The position numbers and the translations under genes were made by a program. From Pseudomonas asplenii (GTDB taxonomy: Bacteria; Pseudomonadota; Gammaproteobacteria; Pseudomonadales; Pseudomonadaceae), in contig NZ_LT629777.1 in NCBI RefSeq assembly GCF_900105475.1, positions 5,022,001 through 5,086,000 on the forward strand: a stretch of 64,000 bases of DNA, read 5' to 3'. The notes under the pieces are model-generated. The model had not been told where the DNA came from and searched no databases. It worked only from the letters and a program-made list of their open reading frames with translations. This document shows, in pieces, positions 26,994 through 36,139 of this stretch. Position 1 is the stretch's first letter, and each line of letters starts with the position of its first letter.

Positions 26994-28370
26994 ATGCAGA
27001 ACAACTCCCGCCCCGCCGTACTCGAACTGATCGGCAACACTCCACTGGTGCGGGTCAGCCGCTTCGATACCGGCCCGTGCACGCTGTTTCTCAAGCTCGA
27101 ATCGCAGAACCCCGGCGGCTCGATCAAGGACCGTGTCGGCCTGGCAATGATCGATGCCGCCGAACGCGACGGGCGCCTGCACCCTGGCGCGACCATTATC
27201 GAGGCCACCGCTGGCAATACTGGCCTGGGTCTGGCGCTGGTGGGCCGGGCCAAGGGTTATCGGGTGGTGTTGGTGGTACCGGACAAGATGTCCACCGAAA
27301 AAGTCCTGCACCTCAAGGCCATGGGCGCCGAGGTGCATATCACCCGCTCCGACGTCGGCAAGGGCCACCCCGAGTATTACCAGGACGTCGCCGCCCGGTT
27401 GGCCAGGGAAATTCCCGATTCCTTTTTCACCGACCAGTTCAACAACCCGGCCAATCCCCTGGCCCATGAAACCAGTACCGCACCGGAGATCTGGGCACAG
27501 ACCCAGCATGACGTCGATGCCATCGTCGTCGGCGTCGGCTCGGCCGGTACCCTGACCGGGCTGACCCGGTTCTTCCAGCGCGTACAGCCGAACCTGGCGA
27601 TGGTGCTGGCCGACCCGCTCGGCTCGGTGGTCGCCGAGTACAGCCGCAGCGCCATCCTCGGCACGGCCGGCTCCTGGGCCGTCGAAGGCATCGGTGAAGA
27701 CTTCATCCCATCGATTGCCGACCTGTCCAGCGTGCGCCAGGCCTATTCGATCACCGACGAGGAAAGCTTCGACCACGCCCGCCAACTGCTGCGCGCCGAG
27801 GGTATTCTCGGCGGTTCCTCCACCGGCACCCTGCTGGCCGCAGCACTGCGCTACTGTCGCGAGCAGACCCGCCCCAAGCGCGTCGTCACCTTCGTCTGCG
27901 ACACCGGCACCCGCTACCTGTCCAAGGTCTACAACGACCAGTGGATGAACGACCAGGGCCTGCTGCAGTACAAGCGCTACGGCGACCTGCGCGACCTGAT
28001 CGCCCGTCGTTTCGAGGATGGCCGGGTGATCAGTGTCGGCCCGGACGACACCCTGCTTACCGCCTTCCAGCGCATGCGCCTGGCGGATGTCTCGCAACTG
28101 CCGGTGCTGGTGGATGGTCAGCGGCTGGTTGGCGTCATCGACGAGTCCGACATCCTGCTCGGCATGCACGATGACGCCGCGCATTTCCGCCTGAGTGTCG
28201 CCAGTGTCATGACCGACCAGTTGCAGACCCTTTCGCCCGGCGCCAGCCTCGCCGAGCTGCAGGCGGAACTGGATCGCGGACTGGTGGCGATCATTGCCGA
28301 CGCTTCAGGCTTCCATGGCCTGATCACCCGTTTCGACCTGCTCAACCACCTACGGAGATCCCTTGCATGA
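26994..28370 (+). CDS. Cystathionine beta-synthase with C-terminal CBS domains
   Basis: A 458-residue PLP enzyme of the fold-type II family that condenses serine (or O-acetylserine) with homocysteine to cystathionine. The N-terminal ~320 residues carry VLELIGNTPLVR, the PLP lysine in NPGGSIKDR, the TAGNTG phosphate loop and VGVGSAGTLTG. The C-terminal ~115 residues form a CBS-domain pair (RVISVGPDDTLLTAF and SVMTDQLQTLSPGASL), as in eukaryotic CBS. A plain cysteine synthase would lack them, and the next gene is a cystathionine lyase, so CBS activity is favoured. Together they form the reverse transsulfuration route to cysteine. Confidence 0.88.
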   Translation: MQNNSRPAVLELIGNTPLVRVSRFDTGPCTLFLKLESQNPGGSIKDRVGLAMIDAAERDGRLHPGATIIEATAGNTGLGLALVGRAKGYRVVLVVPDKMSTEKVLHLKAMGAEVHITRSDVGKGHPEYYQDVAARLAREIPDSFFTDQFNNPANPLAHETSTAPEIWAQTQHDVDAIVVGVGSAGTLTGLTRFFQRVQPNLAMVLADPLGSVVAEYSRSAILGTAGSWAVEGIGEDFIPSIADLSSVRQAYSITDEESFDHARQLLRAEGILGGSSTGTLLAAALRYCREQTRPKRVVTFVCDTGTRYLSKVYNDQWMNDQGLLQYKRYGDLRDLIARRFEDGRVISVGPDDTLLTAFQRMRLADVSQLPVLVDGQRLVGVIDESDILLGMHDDAAHFRLSVASVMTDQLQTLSPGASLAELQAELDRGLVAIIADASGFHGLITRFDLLNHLRRSLA

Positions 28371-29545
28371 GCCAGCACGAACCGTCCGCAGCCTCTCGCG
28401 CTTTCGCCACCCGGGTGATCCATGCCGGACAGGCGCCCGACCCGACCACCGGGGCGCTGATGCCGCCGATCTACGCCAACTCCACCTATCTGCAGGACAG
28501 CCCCGGCGTGCACAAGGGCTTCGACTACGGCCGTTCGCACAACCCGACGCGCTTCGCCCTGGAGCGCTGCGTAGCCGATCTGGAAGGCGGCAGCCGGGCC
28601 TTCGCCTTTGCCTCCGGGCTGGCGGCGATCTCGACCGTGCTGGAACTGCTCGACGCCGGCGCCCACGTGGTGTCCGGCAATGATCTGTATGGCGGCACCT
28701 TCCGCCTGTTCGACAAGGTCCGCCAGCGCAGCGCCGGGCATCGTTTCAGCTTCGTCGACCTGACCGCCCCCGACGCACTGCCAGCAGCGCTGCAGGAAGA
28801 TACACGGATGGTCTGGATCGAGACGCCGAGCAATCCCCTCCTGAGCCTCACCGACCTTGCGGCCGTCGCCCGTCTTTGCCGCGACCGGGGTATCCTCTGC
28901 GTGGCCGACAACACCTTTGCCAGCCCGTGGGTCCAGCGCCCGCTGGAACTGGGTTTCGATATCGTCGTGCACTCGACCACCAAGTACCTCAACGGCCACT
29001 CCGACGTGATCGGAGGCATCGCCGTGGTCGGACAGAACGCCGAACTCGCCGAGCGTCTGGGTTTCCTGCAGAACGCGGTCGGGGCCATCAGCGGGCCATT
29101 CGATGCCTTTCTGACCTTGCGCGGGGTGAAGACCCTGGCACTGCGCATGGAGCGGCATTGCAGCAATGCGCTGGAACTGGCGACCTGGCTGGAGCGCCAG
29201 CCACAAGTGGCCCGAGTGCACTATCCCGGCCTGCCCTCACACCCGCAGCACGAACTGGCCCGTCGACAGATGCGCGGCTTTGGCGGAATGATTTCTGTCG
29301 ACCTGAAAACCGATCTCGCCGGCTCGCGGCGCTTCCTGGAAAGCGTGCAGATATTCGCCCTGGCCGAGAGCCTGGGCGGCGTGGAAAGCCTGATCGAACA
29401 CCCGGCGATCATGACCCACGCCACCATCCCGGCGCCTACCCGTGCACAACTGGGCATCGGCGATGCGCTGGTGCGCCTGTCGGTGGGCGTGGAGGATGTC
29501 GAGGACTTGCGGGCCGACTTGGCGCAGGCCCTGGCGCGCATCTGA
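28367..29545 (+). CDS. Cystathionine gamma-lyase/synthase (Cys/Met metabolism PLP enzyme)
   Basis: A 392-residue fold-type I PLP enzyme. It has the PLP-binding lysine in VHSTTKYLNGHSDVIGG (around residue 209), the YGRSHNPTR substrate segment and GGVESLIEHPAIMTHA near the C-terminus. Its ATG overlaps the stop of the cystathionine beta-synthase gene (ATGA), so the two are co-translated. That pairing favours the gamma-lyase reaction (cystathionine to cysteine, 2-oxobutyrate and ammonia) over gamma-synthase, though sequence alone does not separate them. Confidence 0.88.
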   Translation: MSQHEPSAASRAFATRVIHAGQAPDPTTGALMPPIYANSTYLQDSPGVHKGFDYGRSHNPTRFALERCVADLEGGSRAFAFASGLAAISTVLELLDAGAHVVSGNDLYGGTFRLFDKVRQRSAGHRFSFVDLTAPDALPAALQEDTRMVWIETPSNPLLSLTDLAAVARLCRDRGILCVADNTFASPWVQRPLELGFDIVVHSTTKYLNGHSDVIGGIAVVGQNAELAERLGFLQNAVGAISGPFDAFLTLRGVKTLALRMERHCSNALELATWLERQPQVARVHYPGLPSHPQHELARRQMRGFGGMISVDLKTDLAGSRRFLESVQIFALAESLGGVESLIEHPAIMTHATIPAPTRAQLGIGDALVRLSVGVEDVEDLRADLAQALARI

Positions 29546-29711
29546 AGGAGGACGTCCCGACCTCACGGCAGGCCATCGGCTATCCGACGAACAGCACGAT
29601 TGCACAATGCCAGCCGTCGGACATTGCATGCATCCCATCGTTTCCTCTACTAGCCTTTGCGACTTATGGAATCCCCGTTTGCTCTGCAGACTATTGTTCA
29701 AGGAGAAATCA

Positions 29712-29900
29712 ATGACGACCCCCGTACTGATCGCCGAACGCACTTACCGCAACTGGTCCACCCCGATTCTGCTGGAACTCAATTTACGCGCCCATCAACT
29801 GGACGCGCCTTCACGTCAGGCATTGCGCAATGTGCTGATCGAGCGTCGGATGGCCGATCTCGGCAAGCCGACCGAGGTCGAGCAACGCAAGACCGCATGA
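29712..29900 (+). CDS. Small conserved-looking protein of unknown function (62 aa)
   Basis: A 62-residue ORF beginning MTTPVLIAERTYRNWSTP, with an excellent AAGGAG ribosome site seven bases upstream (29699-29704). It is soluble, with no signal or membrane segment, rich in Arg, Leu and Glu, and probably mostly helical (ELNLRAHQLDAPSRQALRNV). It follows the transsulfuration pair by 166 bases and is followed by a strong hairpin. I do not recognise its function. The ribosome site and the terminator-like stem support a real gene. Confidence 0.65.
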   Translation: MTTPVLIAERTYRNWSTPILLELNLRAHQLDAPSRQALRNVLIERRMADLGKPTEVEQRKTA

Positions 29901-29927
29901 CCTGTTGAGCCTTGTCCTGTGCAAGCC

Positions 29928-29975
29928 CACGGGCTGGCAAGTGAATGGCCGCCTTCGGCGGATCGCCAGCCCGTG
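29928..29975 (+). terminator. Nested hairpin / REP-like terminator after the 62-aa gene
   Basis: CACGGGCTGG (29928-29937) pairs perfectly with 29966-29975. Inside it CCGCC-TTC-GGCGG (29949-29961) forms a second stem. GAGCTTTAAC follows. It is probably the transcription terminator of the small gene. Confidence 0.65.
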
Positions 29976-30015
29976 AGCTTTAACAATGACGACAAATAAG
30001 CAATGAGCCTGCAGC

Positions 30016-30054
30016 CACGTTCATCATAAGATCCGCGTACGCGGACACGTTCAT
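30016..30054. promoter_or_regulatory. Palindrome bracketed by direct repeats upstream of patatin gene
   Basis: A perfect 14-bp palindrome TCCGCGTACGCGGA (30032-30045) lies between two identical CACGTTCAT repeats (30016-30024 and 30046-30054), which start exactly 30 bases apart. The rest of the 29976-30236 gap shows no gene. This geometry suggests an operator, with the direct repeats on the same helix face. Confidence 0.4.
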
Positions 30055-30236
30055 GCCAAACGTACCCACCGCCAGCAATCCAGACCCGTCCTACACAACA
30101 TACTGACTCTATTCCAACTCCCCGGTCGCAAGTGCGGAATTGGGCACAGCGCGCACGACGCTTCGCCGACAAACCAGTTAATATCGAAAAGCTACTACTG
30201 CACCTTTTCCCATATCAGCCCATTCAGAGAGGAACA

Positions 30237-31355
30237 ATGGATTTTCCTGCAGTCTCGCCAGGTCAACGTTCGGATTTCGCCCTGGCCTTGTCCGGCGGCG
30301 GTGTCCGGGCCATGGTGTTTCATCTGGGGGTACTCAAGTACCTGGCCGAACAAGGCGCGCTGGAGCGAGTCAGCCAACTTTCGACCGTGTCTGGCGGCAG
30401 CCTGCTGGTGGGGCTGATGCTGCATGAAAATGACGGAAAATGGCCCGATTCTGCAGCGTTCCTGCAAAAATCGTATGTGGCCTTGCGTACCCAGCTATGC
30501 TCGCGCAGCCTCTTGTTCAGTGCGTTGCGTCAGTTGTGCAATCCGCTGAACTGGCGCTTCATCCTGTCGCGAGCCAACCTGCTGGCCCTCGGACTCCGTA
30601 ATGAGTGGGGCGTAAAGAGCCGGCTGGCGCAGATCGATGCGCGACCGGACTGGTCCATCAATGGCACCACGGCCGAGAACGGCAAGCGCTTTCGCTTCAA
30701 GCGCAACAATATGGGCGACTATTCCATCGGTTACGCCGAGACGGGCGACATGCCCCTGGCCGAGGCCCTGGCGGTCTCGGCGGCGTTTCCCGGCGGGATC
30801 GGTCCGCTGGTGCTCGACAGCAGGCGCTTCAAGTGGATGCAACGCGGCTGGGAGGCTCCACTCAACAGCGCAGTGGAAACGAAACTGCCGTTCGCCAAAC
30901 TGCATCTGTACGACGGCGGGGTCTACGACAACCTTGGCCTGGAGCCCTTCTTCGACGCGGCCACCGGGCGCAGCAAACGCTCCGAATACCCGATTGTCGT
31001 CAGCGATGCCGGCGCGCCACTCCAGCCTGGCTTCAAGGCTGGTGTGCTGAGCCCCTGGCGGCTCAAGCGCATGGCCGACATCATGTCCGACCAGTCCCGG
31101 GCTCTGCGCATACGCAGCTTCGTCGAGTACCTCGACCAGGCGCAAGGGCGAGGTAGCTACATGGGCATCGCCAGCACCCTGATCGAGGCCCAGCCAGGCA
31201 GCGATGCGGCGTTTGCCGCGCATTTCCCAACCAGCCTGGACCGTCTGAGCCCCGAAGTATTCGACCGTATCGCCCGGCACGGCTATGCCGTGGCCCAGGC
31301 TACCGACCGCGAATACGGCCTGTTGCCGGCAACCACCACACCAGAACCGGCCTGA
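30237..31355 (+). CDS. Patatin-like phospholipase family protein
   Basis: A 372-residue putative serine lipase of the patatin/cPLA2-like family. SGGGVRAMVFHLGVLKYL (residues about 20-37) is the glycine-rich oxyanion region, STVSGGSLLVG (about 50) contains the nucleophile Ser in a variant of G-x-S-x-G, and LYDGGVYDNLG (about 225) carries the D-G-G/A dyad Asp. There is no signal peptide, so it is probably cytoplasmic or an effector-like lipase. The ATG at 30237 follows GAGAGGAA. No secretion or immunity genes are adjacent. Substrate is unknown; phospholipid or acyl ester is likely. Confidence 0.82.
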   Translation: MDFPAVSPGQRSDFALALSGGGVRAMVFHLGVLKYLAEQGALERVSQLSTVSGGSLLVGLMLHENDGKWPDSAAFLQKSYVALRTQLCSRSLLFSALRQLCNPLNWRFILSRANLLALGLRNEWGVKSRLAQIDARPDWSINGTTAENGKRFRFKRNNMGDYSIGYAETGDMPLAEALAVSAAFPGGIGPLVLDSRRFKWMQRGWEAPLNSAVETKLPFAKLHLYDGGVYDNLGLEPFFDAATGRSKRSEYPIVVSDAGAPLQPGFKAGVLSPWRLKRMADIMSDQSRALRIRSFVEYLDQAQGRGSYMGIASTLIEAQPGSDAAFAAHFPTSLDRLSPEVFDRIARHGYAVAQATDREYGLLPATTTPEPA

Positions 31356-31379
31356 GGCCGTGAATGGCCGCGACGCCGG

Positions 31380-32840
31380 TCACTCGCTGGCCGCCAGCTC
31401 GAAGCAGAACACCGCGCCCTTGCCAGGCATCGACAACAACCGGATCTGGCTGTCATGCAATTGCAGGATACGCCGCACGATCAACAGACCGAGGCCGCCA
31501 CTGCGGCGCTCGCCGTCCTGATTGAAGGGCCGCCGGAACAGATTCTCCAGCAGTTTGGGCGGGATGCCCGGCCCGGTATCGCTGACGGTCACCCGCACCT
31601 TGCCCGGCTCATGCACCAGCGCCACCTCAATACTGCCGCCTTCGGGGGTATGGCGCAGAGCGTTGTCGATCAGATTGGTCAGCACCCGCTCGATCATGCC
31701 CAGGTCGGCACTCACCATCGACGCGCCCCGCGGCAACACCGCCAACAGCTTCGAGTGACGGGTCTCGGCCATCAGTTCGAACTTCTGGAACACGTCCTGG
31801 ATCAGGTCGCTGAGCGAAAAGTTTTCCCGCTCCAGGCGCACTTCGCCATGCTCCAGCCGCGCCAGCTCAAACAGCGCCTGAGCCAGTTGCCGGACCTTGT
31901 TACTCTGTGCCAGCGCGGTGCCGAGATAGCGCCGGCGCTCGTCCGGTGCCAGCAGTTCCCCCTTGAGTGACAGGGTCTCCAGATAGCCATGCAGCGAGGC
32001 CAGCGGTGTGCGCAGGTCATGGGAGATATTCGCGATCAGTTCGCGACGGTCCTGATCGAGCTGGGTCAGGGTTCGCCACTGTTCACCGATACGCGTCGCC
32101 ATCTGCGCGAAGCTGGCTTCCAGGACATGGATTTCATTGCCGCCGCCCGAACCGGCCAGAGGCAATGCCGGCGGGCTGGCCGGCACTGCCTCGGTGTCGA
32201 AGTCGCGCATGGTTTCGGTCAGCCGGCGCAGTGGCCGGGTGATCAGACGGAAGGCGATCAGGCCGGCGATCAGACCGAGCAGCGCCACCAGGCCCATCGC
32301 CCACAGAGTCGTGCGCAGCACCGAGCTGGCGCTAACCCGCGCCGCCAAGCGGTCGTGTTCCTCGCCCTGCAGCACCACGTAAAGATAACCTAACGCTTTG
32401 CCGCCGCCCTGCAGCGCAGCGGCGCTGAAGACCTTGCGCCCGTTGGTACTGCGTGGATCGTCGCCGAGAATCGGCAGCGGCTGGTCGTCGAGCAGGCGAT
32501 GAATCGGTCCAAGATCGACCCGCTCGCGCTTGAGATGGCCCTGCGGTGCGGCGTCGCCAGTAATACGCCCGCTGGGGTCGAGCAGGTAGACCTCGACGCT
32601 GGGGTTGACGTTCATCAGTTGACCGAACAACGTCCGCACGCCTTCCATGGTCAGGCCCTCGGTGCCCACCAGGCGATTTTCCAGGGCGATGCTGCGGGCC
32701 AGGTCACGGGACAACCCCTGCACCACTTCCTTTTCGTGCATGTCGTTGGCGCGCACCTGCAGCCACACCGAGGCGCCGCAGCAGGCCAGCAACAGGATCG
32801 AGAACACCACCGACAGACGCTGGGACAGGGTCAGGTTCAT
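31380..32840 (-). CDS. Sensor histidine kinase of two-component system
   Basis: A 486-residue inner-membrane sensor. One helix at about residues 8-28 and another near 170-195 enclose a periplasmic sensor domain of about 140 residues. Then come HAMP (FRLITRPLRRLTETM), the HisKA box with phospho-acceptor in NISHDLRTPLASL, and a HATPase with NALRHTPEGG, DTGPGIPP and the GLGLLIVRRI G-box. The ATG at 32840 overlaps the stop of the regulator gene by four bases. It is divergent from the msrB-dipZ-msrA operon, so sensing of envelope oxidation is an attractive but unproven role. Confidence 0.9.
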   Translation of the reverse strand: MNLTLSQRLSVVFSILLLACCGASVWLQVRANDMHEKEVVQGLSRDLARSIALENRLVGTEGLTMEGVRTLFGQLMNVNPSVEVYLLDPSGRITGDAAPQGHLKRERVDLGPIHRLLDDQPLPILGDDPRSTNGRKVFSAAALQGGGKALGYLYVVLQGEEHDRLAARVSASSVLRTTLWAMGLVALLGLIAGLIAFRLITRPLRRLTETMRDFDTEAVPASPPALPLAGSGGGNEIHVLEASFAQMATRIGEQWRTLTQLDQDRRELIANISHDLRTPLASLHGYLETLSLKGELLAPDERRRYLGTALAQSNKVRQLAQALFELARLEHGEVRLERENFSLSDLIQDVFQKFELMAETRHSKLLAVLPRGASMVSADLGMIERVLTNLIDNALRHTPEGGSIEVALVHEPGKVRVTVSDTGPGIPPKLLENLFRRPFNQDGERRSGGLGLLIVRRILQLHDSQIRLLSMPGKGAVFCFELAASE

Positions 32841-33553
32841 TCTGCGTGTCCCGCAGGAGCGAAGCGATAGCCGCGGCCCCAAACCGTGAGAATCCGTTCG
32901 GGCTGCGCCGGGTCGGCCTCGATCTTCGACCGCAGACGGTTGATGTGGGTATTGACCGTGTGCTCGTAGCCATCGTGCTGGTAACCCCAGACCTGGTTCA
33001 GCAGGTCCAGGCGCGAATAGACCGTGCCGGGGTGCTTCATGAAGAAATGCAGCAGATCGAACTCCCGTGGGGTCAGGTCCAGTTCCTGGCCGTCGACCCT
33101 CGCCTCGCGGGTCAGCGGGTCGAGGCTCAGGCCGTTGAGTTCGAGGCGGCCGGCGTCGACCTTGAGGCTCTTGGCCAGGGCATCGACCCGGCGCAGCAGC
33201 GCCTTGACCCGAGCCGCCAGTTCGAGCATGGAAAACGGCTTGGCCAGATAATCGTCCGCGCCCAGTTCCAGGCCCAACACCCGGTGCATCTCGCTGGAGC
33301 GGGCACTGGTGATGATGATCGGCGTGTAGCGTGCCATGGCCCGCGCCTGGCGACAGATTTCCAGACCATCGACGCCCGGCAGCATCAGGTCGAGGATCAG
33401 CGCATCCCAACCGCCCTTTTCCAGTTGCGCCAGGCCCAGGTTGCCGTCGGCACAATGAGTGACCTCGTAGCCTTCATCACGCAGGTGCAGGCTCAGCAGC
33501 CCGGCCAGGTGCAGGTCATCTTCGACGATCAGAATGCGTTTGGGTGAATCCAT
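32837..33553 (-). CDS. OmpR-family response regulator
   Basis: A 238-residue regulator. The receiver domain (about 1-120) has the acidic pair VEDD, the phospho-acceptor Asp in ALILDLMLPG and the switch Lys in DDYLAKPF. The winged-helix DNA-binding domain (about 135-235) contains LTPREFDLLHFFMKHPG and NTHINRLRSKIE. The ATG at 33553 follows AGGA. It is translated ahead of, and coupled to, the kinase. It probably binds the divergent region before msrB, where GTTCAC occurs twice (33588-33593, 33640-33645). Confidence 0.92.
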   Translation of the reverse strand: MDSPKRILIVEDDLHLAGLLSLHLRDEGYEVTHCADGNLGLAQLEKGGWDALILDLMLPGVDGLEICRQARAMARYTPIIITSARSSEMHRVLGLELGADDYLAKPFSMLELAARVKALLRRVDALAKSLKVDAGRLELNGLSLDPLTREARVDGQELDLTPREFDLLHFFMKHPGTVYSRLDLLNQVWGYQHDGYEHTVNTHINRLRSKIEADPAQPERILTVWGRGYRFAPAGHAE

Positions 33554-33728
33554 GGGGCGGCGTTCCTGCAAGAGAATGATCCGTGACGTTCACAGCATAT
33601 GACGTCGAGCCCATTGTGCCGAATCGGCAGGGAGAAAATGTTCACGATTAATTTAACTTTGCGGGAGGATTTGGCGACCGTTGCCCACCGAAACTGAAAG
33701 CCTGATCAACCGCCGTGGACGTGACGCC

Positions 33729-34253
33729 ATGTTCTCCAGAAGACGCTTTCTTTTCTCCAGTACCGCTGCTGTGCTCGCCGCCGGGTTTGTCGACTGGCGT
33801 GCAGTTGCCGCGACCTTGGGCGGCAGCGCTGCACCGAGCGAGCCGAACGACAGCTTCGAGGTCAGCCACAGCGACGCCGAATGGCGCACGCTACTCAACG
33901 ACAACCAGTACCAGGTGCTACGCCATGAAAGCACCGAGCGCCCCTACAGCAGCCCGCTCAACGACGAGCATCGCGACGGCGTATTTGCCTGCGCCGGCTG
34001 CCAACAGGCGCTGTTTTCCTCATCGGCCAAATTCGACAGCCACACCGGCTGGCCGAGCTTCACCGCGCCCCTGCAGAACGCTGTCGGCACCCGCCGCGAC
34101 GGCACGCTGGGCATGGCGCGAACCGAGGTGCACTGCCATCGCTGCGGCGGCCACCTGGGCCATGTGTTCCCTGACGGGCCGGCACCGACCGGGTTGCGCT
34201 ACTGCATGAATGGCGTGGCGATGAGTTTTACGCCAAGCGCGCAAGCAGCCTGA
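33729..34253 (+). CDS. msrB: Exported peptide-methionine (R)-S-oxide reductase MsrB (Tat substrate)
   Basis: Reduces the R epimer of methionine sulfoxide in proteins. The ~174-residue product starts MFSRRRFLFSSTAAVLAAG, a twin-arginine-type signal, so it acts in the periplasm. The MsrB domain has two CxxC zinc motifs (CAGC and CHRC), GWPSF, GHLGHVF and the catalytic Cys in RYCMNG (about residue 159; the usual Asn-Ser is Asn-Gly here). An alternative TTG at 33681, with GGGAGGA upstream, would add 16 residues before the Arg pair. It is the first gene of an msrB-dipZ-msrA set. Confidence 0.85.
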   Translation: MFSRRRFLFSSTAAVLAAGFVDWRAVAATLGGSAAPSEPNDSFEVSHSDAEWRTLLNDNQYQVLRHESTERPYSSPLNDEHRDGVFACAGCQQALFSSSAKFDSHTGWPSFTAPLQNAVGTRRDGTLGMARTEVHCHRCGGHLGHVFPDGPAPTGLRYCMNGVAMSFTPSAQAA

Positions 34254-34313
34254 CGCTCTGTCATGGCAGCCGGTTTGCTGCCGGACCTCCTTTCACCGAC
34301 AAGGATCTTCACC

Positions 34314-36119
34314 ATGTTTCTACTGATTCTGGCGTATCTGGGCGGTCTGCTGACCATCCTGAGCCCCTGCATCCTGCCGGTGCTGCCCTTCGTATTCGCC
34401 CGCTCCGGCGAATCGTTCCGCCGCAGCGGCCTGCCACTGCTCTGCGGCATGGCCCTGACCTTTGCGCTGGTCGCCACCCTCGCTGCCGTCGGCGGCGGCT
34501 GGGTGGTACAGGCCAACCAGTACGGACGCTGGCTGGCGATGGCATTGATGGCGTTCTTCGCGATCACCCTGCTCTTTCCCCATCTGGCCGACCGCCTGGC
34601 CCGGCCCTTGGTGTCGGCCGGTGACCGGTTGTCACGCTCGGCCCAGGGCGGCAGCGAGCAACCGAGCGTGCGCTCGTCCTTTGTCCTCGGTATCGCCACC
34701 GGCCTGCTCTGGGCACCGTGCGCCGGGCCGATTCTCGGTCTGATCCTCACGGGAGCGGCCCTGCAAGGCGCCAATATCGGCACCACATTGTTGCTGCTGG
34801 CCTACGCTGCCGGCGCCGCCAGCTCCCTGGCCGCGGCACTGTTGCTGGGTGGACGGGTATTCAGCGCGATGAAACGCCACCTCGGCACCGGTCAATGGCT
34901 GCGTCGGGGCCTCGGCGCGGCGATGCTGGCCGGCGTGGCGGCGATTGCCCTGGGCCTGGACAGCGGTCTGCTGACCCGGGTGTCGACGGTCGCCACCTCG
35001 GGCCTCGAACAGAAATTGTTCGATACCCTCAATCCAGCGCCACCACAGAGCGCCATGCTGCAAGGCGGTGCGATGATGGCTGCGGTGGCCCAGGATGAAC
35101 AGCCAAGCGGCAGCATGATGGCGATGGTCGCCAAGACCGCCGACCGCGCCCTGCCGGTGGAAGGCACCCTGCCCGACCTCTCAGGCGCCGTGCAGTGGCT
35201 CAACTCGGCACCGCTGAACGCCGCCGAACTCAAGGGCAAGGTGGTGCTGATCGACTTCTGGACCTACTCATGCATCAACTGCCTGCGCAGCCTGCCCTAC
35301 GTCAACGCCTGGGCGCAGAAGTATCACGACCAGGGCCTGGTGGTGATCGGCGTGCATGCTCCGGAGTTCGCCTTCGAGCGCGACATTGACAACGTCCGCC
35401 AGGCCGTCAGCAAACTGGGCATCCAGTACCCGGTGGCGATCGACAACAACTATGCGATCTGGCGCGGCTTCAACAATCAGTATTGGCCTGCGCATTACTT
35501 CATCGATGCCCAGGGCCGGGTGCGCTACCACCACTTCGGCGAAGGCGACTATGCCGGGTCCGAGCGCGTCATCCAGCAATTGCTGGCCGAAGCCGGCAAT
35601 ACGCACGTCGCCGAGGGTATGGTCAACGCTCAAGCCAGCGGTGTGATGCAGGCGGCCGACTTAACCGAAGTGAAATCCCCGGAAACCTACATCGGTTATG
35701 AACGTGCCGAGCACTTCGCCTCTCCAGGCCAGCAGACAGCCGACCAGCCCAAGCACTACAGCGCGCCACAACAACTGCTGTTGAACCAATGGGGCCTGAG
35801 CGGCAACTGGACCGTACGCTCGGAGCAGGCTGCGTTGAACCAGGCCGGCGGTGGCATCGTCTTCCGCTTCCAGGCCCGCGACCTGCATCTGGTGCTGGGT
35901 CCTTCGAGCGATGGCAGCCCCGTTCGCTTCAAGGTGCTGATCGACGGCAAGGCGCCCGCCGCGAGTCATGGTACCGATACCGACGCCAGTGGCCTGGGCA
36001 CAGTGACCGAGCAGCGCCTCTATCAACTGGTGCGTCAGGCCGGTGATGTCGGCGAACACACCTTCTCCATCGAATTTCTCGACCCCGGTGCACAGGCCTA
36101 CGCCTTTACCTTCGGTTGA
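34314..36119 (+). CDS. dipZ: DipZ-like thiol:disulfide conduit (CcdA + thioredoxin + C-terminal domain)
   Basis: A 601-residue inner-membrane electron carrier expected to pass reducing power from cytoplasmic thioredoxin to periplasmic partners. The N-terminal CcdA/DsbD-type domain (about 1-240) has six helices with the redox cysteines in LSPCILPVLPF and LWAPCAGPILG. A periplasmic TlpA-type thioredoxin domain follows, with the active site SCINC (Cys about 320 and 323). The C-terminal ~150 residues form a beta-rich domain typical of DipZ (QWGLSGNWTVRSEQAAL). The ATG at 34314 follows AAGGATC. Lying between msrB and msrA, it is the obvious reductant supply for both enzymes. Confidence 0.88.
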   Translation: MFLLILAYLGGLLTILSPCILPVLPFVFARSGESFRRSGLPLLCGMALTFALVATLAAVGGGWVVQANQYGRWLAMALMAFFAITLLFPHLADRLARPLVSAGDRLSRSAQGGSEQPSVRSSFVLGIATGLLWAPCAGPILGLILTGAALQGANIGTTLLLLAYAAGAASSLAAALLLGGRVFSAMKRHLGTGQWLRRGLGAAMLAGVAAIALGLDSGLLTRVSTVATSGLEQKLFDTLNPAPPQSAMLQGGAMMAAVAQDEQPSGSMMAMVAKTADRALPVEGTLPDLSGAVQWLNSAPLNAAELKGKVVLIDFWTYSCINCLRSLPYVNAWAQKYHDQGLVVIGVHAPEFAFERDIDNVRQAVSKLGIQYPVAIDNNYAIWRGFNNQYWPAHYFIDAQGRVRYHHFGEGDYAGSERVIQQLLAEAGNTHVAEGMVNAQASGVMQAADLTEVKSPETYIGYERAEHFASPGQQTADQPKHYSAPQQLLLNQWGLSGNWTVRSEQAALNQAGGGIVFRFQARDLHLVLGPSSDGSPVRFKVLIDGKAPAASHGTDTDASGLGTVTEQRLYQLVRQAGDVGEHTFSIEFLDPGAQAYAFTFG

Positions 36120-36139
36120 TTGCCAAGAGGATCCATGAA

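Noticed and set aside
31380..33455. A 691-codon frame joining the kinase to an upstream extension
   Set aside because: The first ~200 residues are an out-of-frame reading of the response regulator gene. The kinase starts at the ATG at 32840, overlapping the regulator stop.
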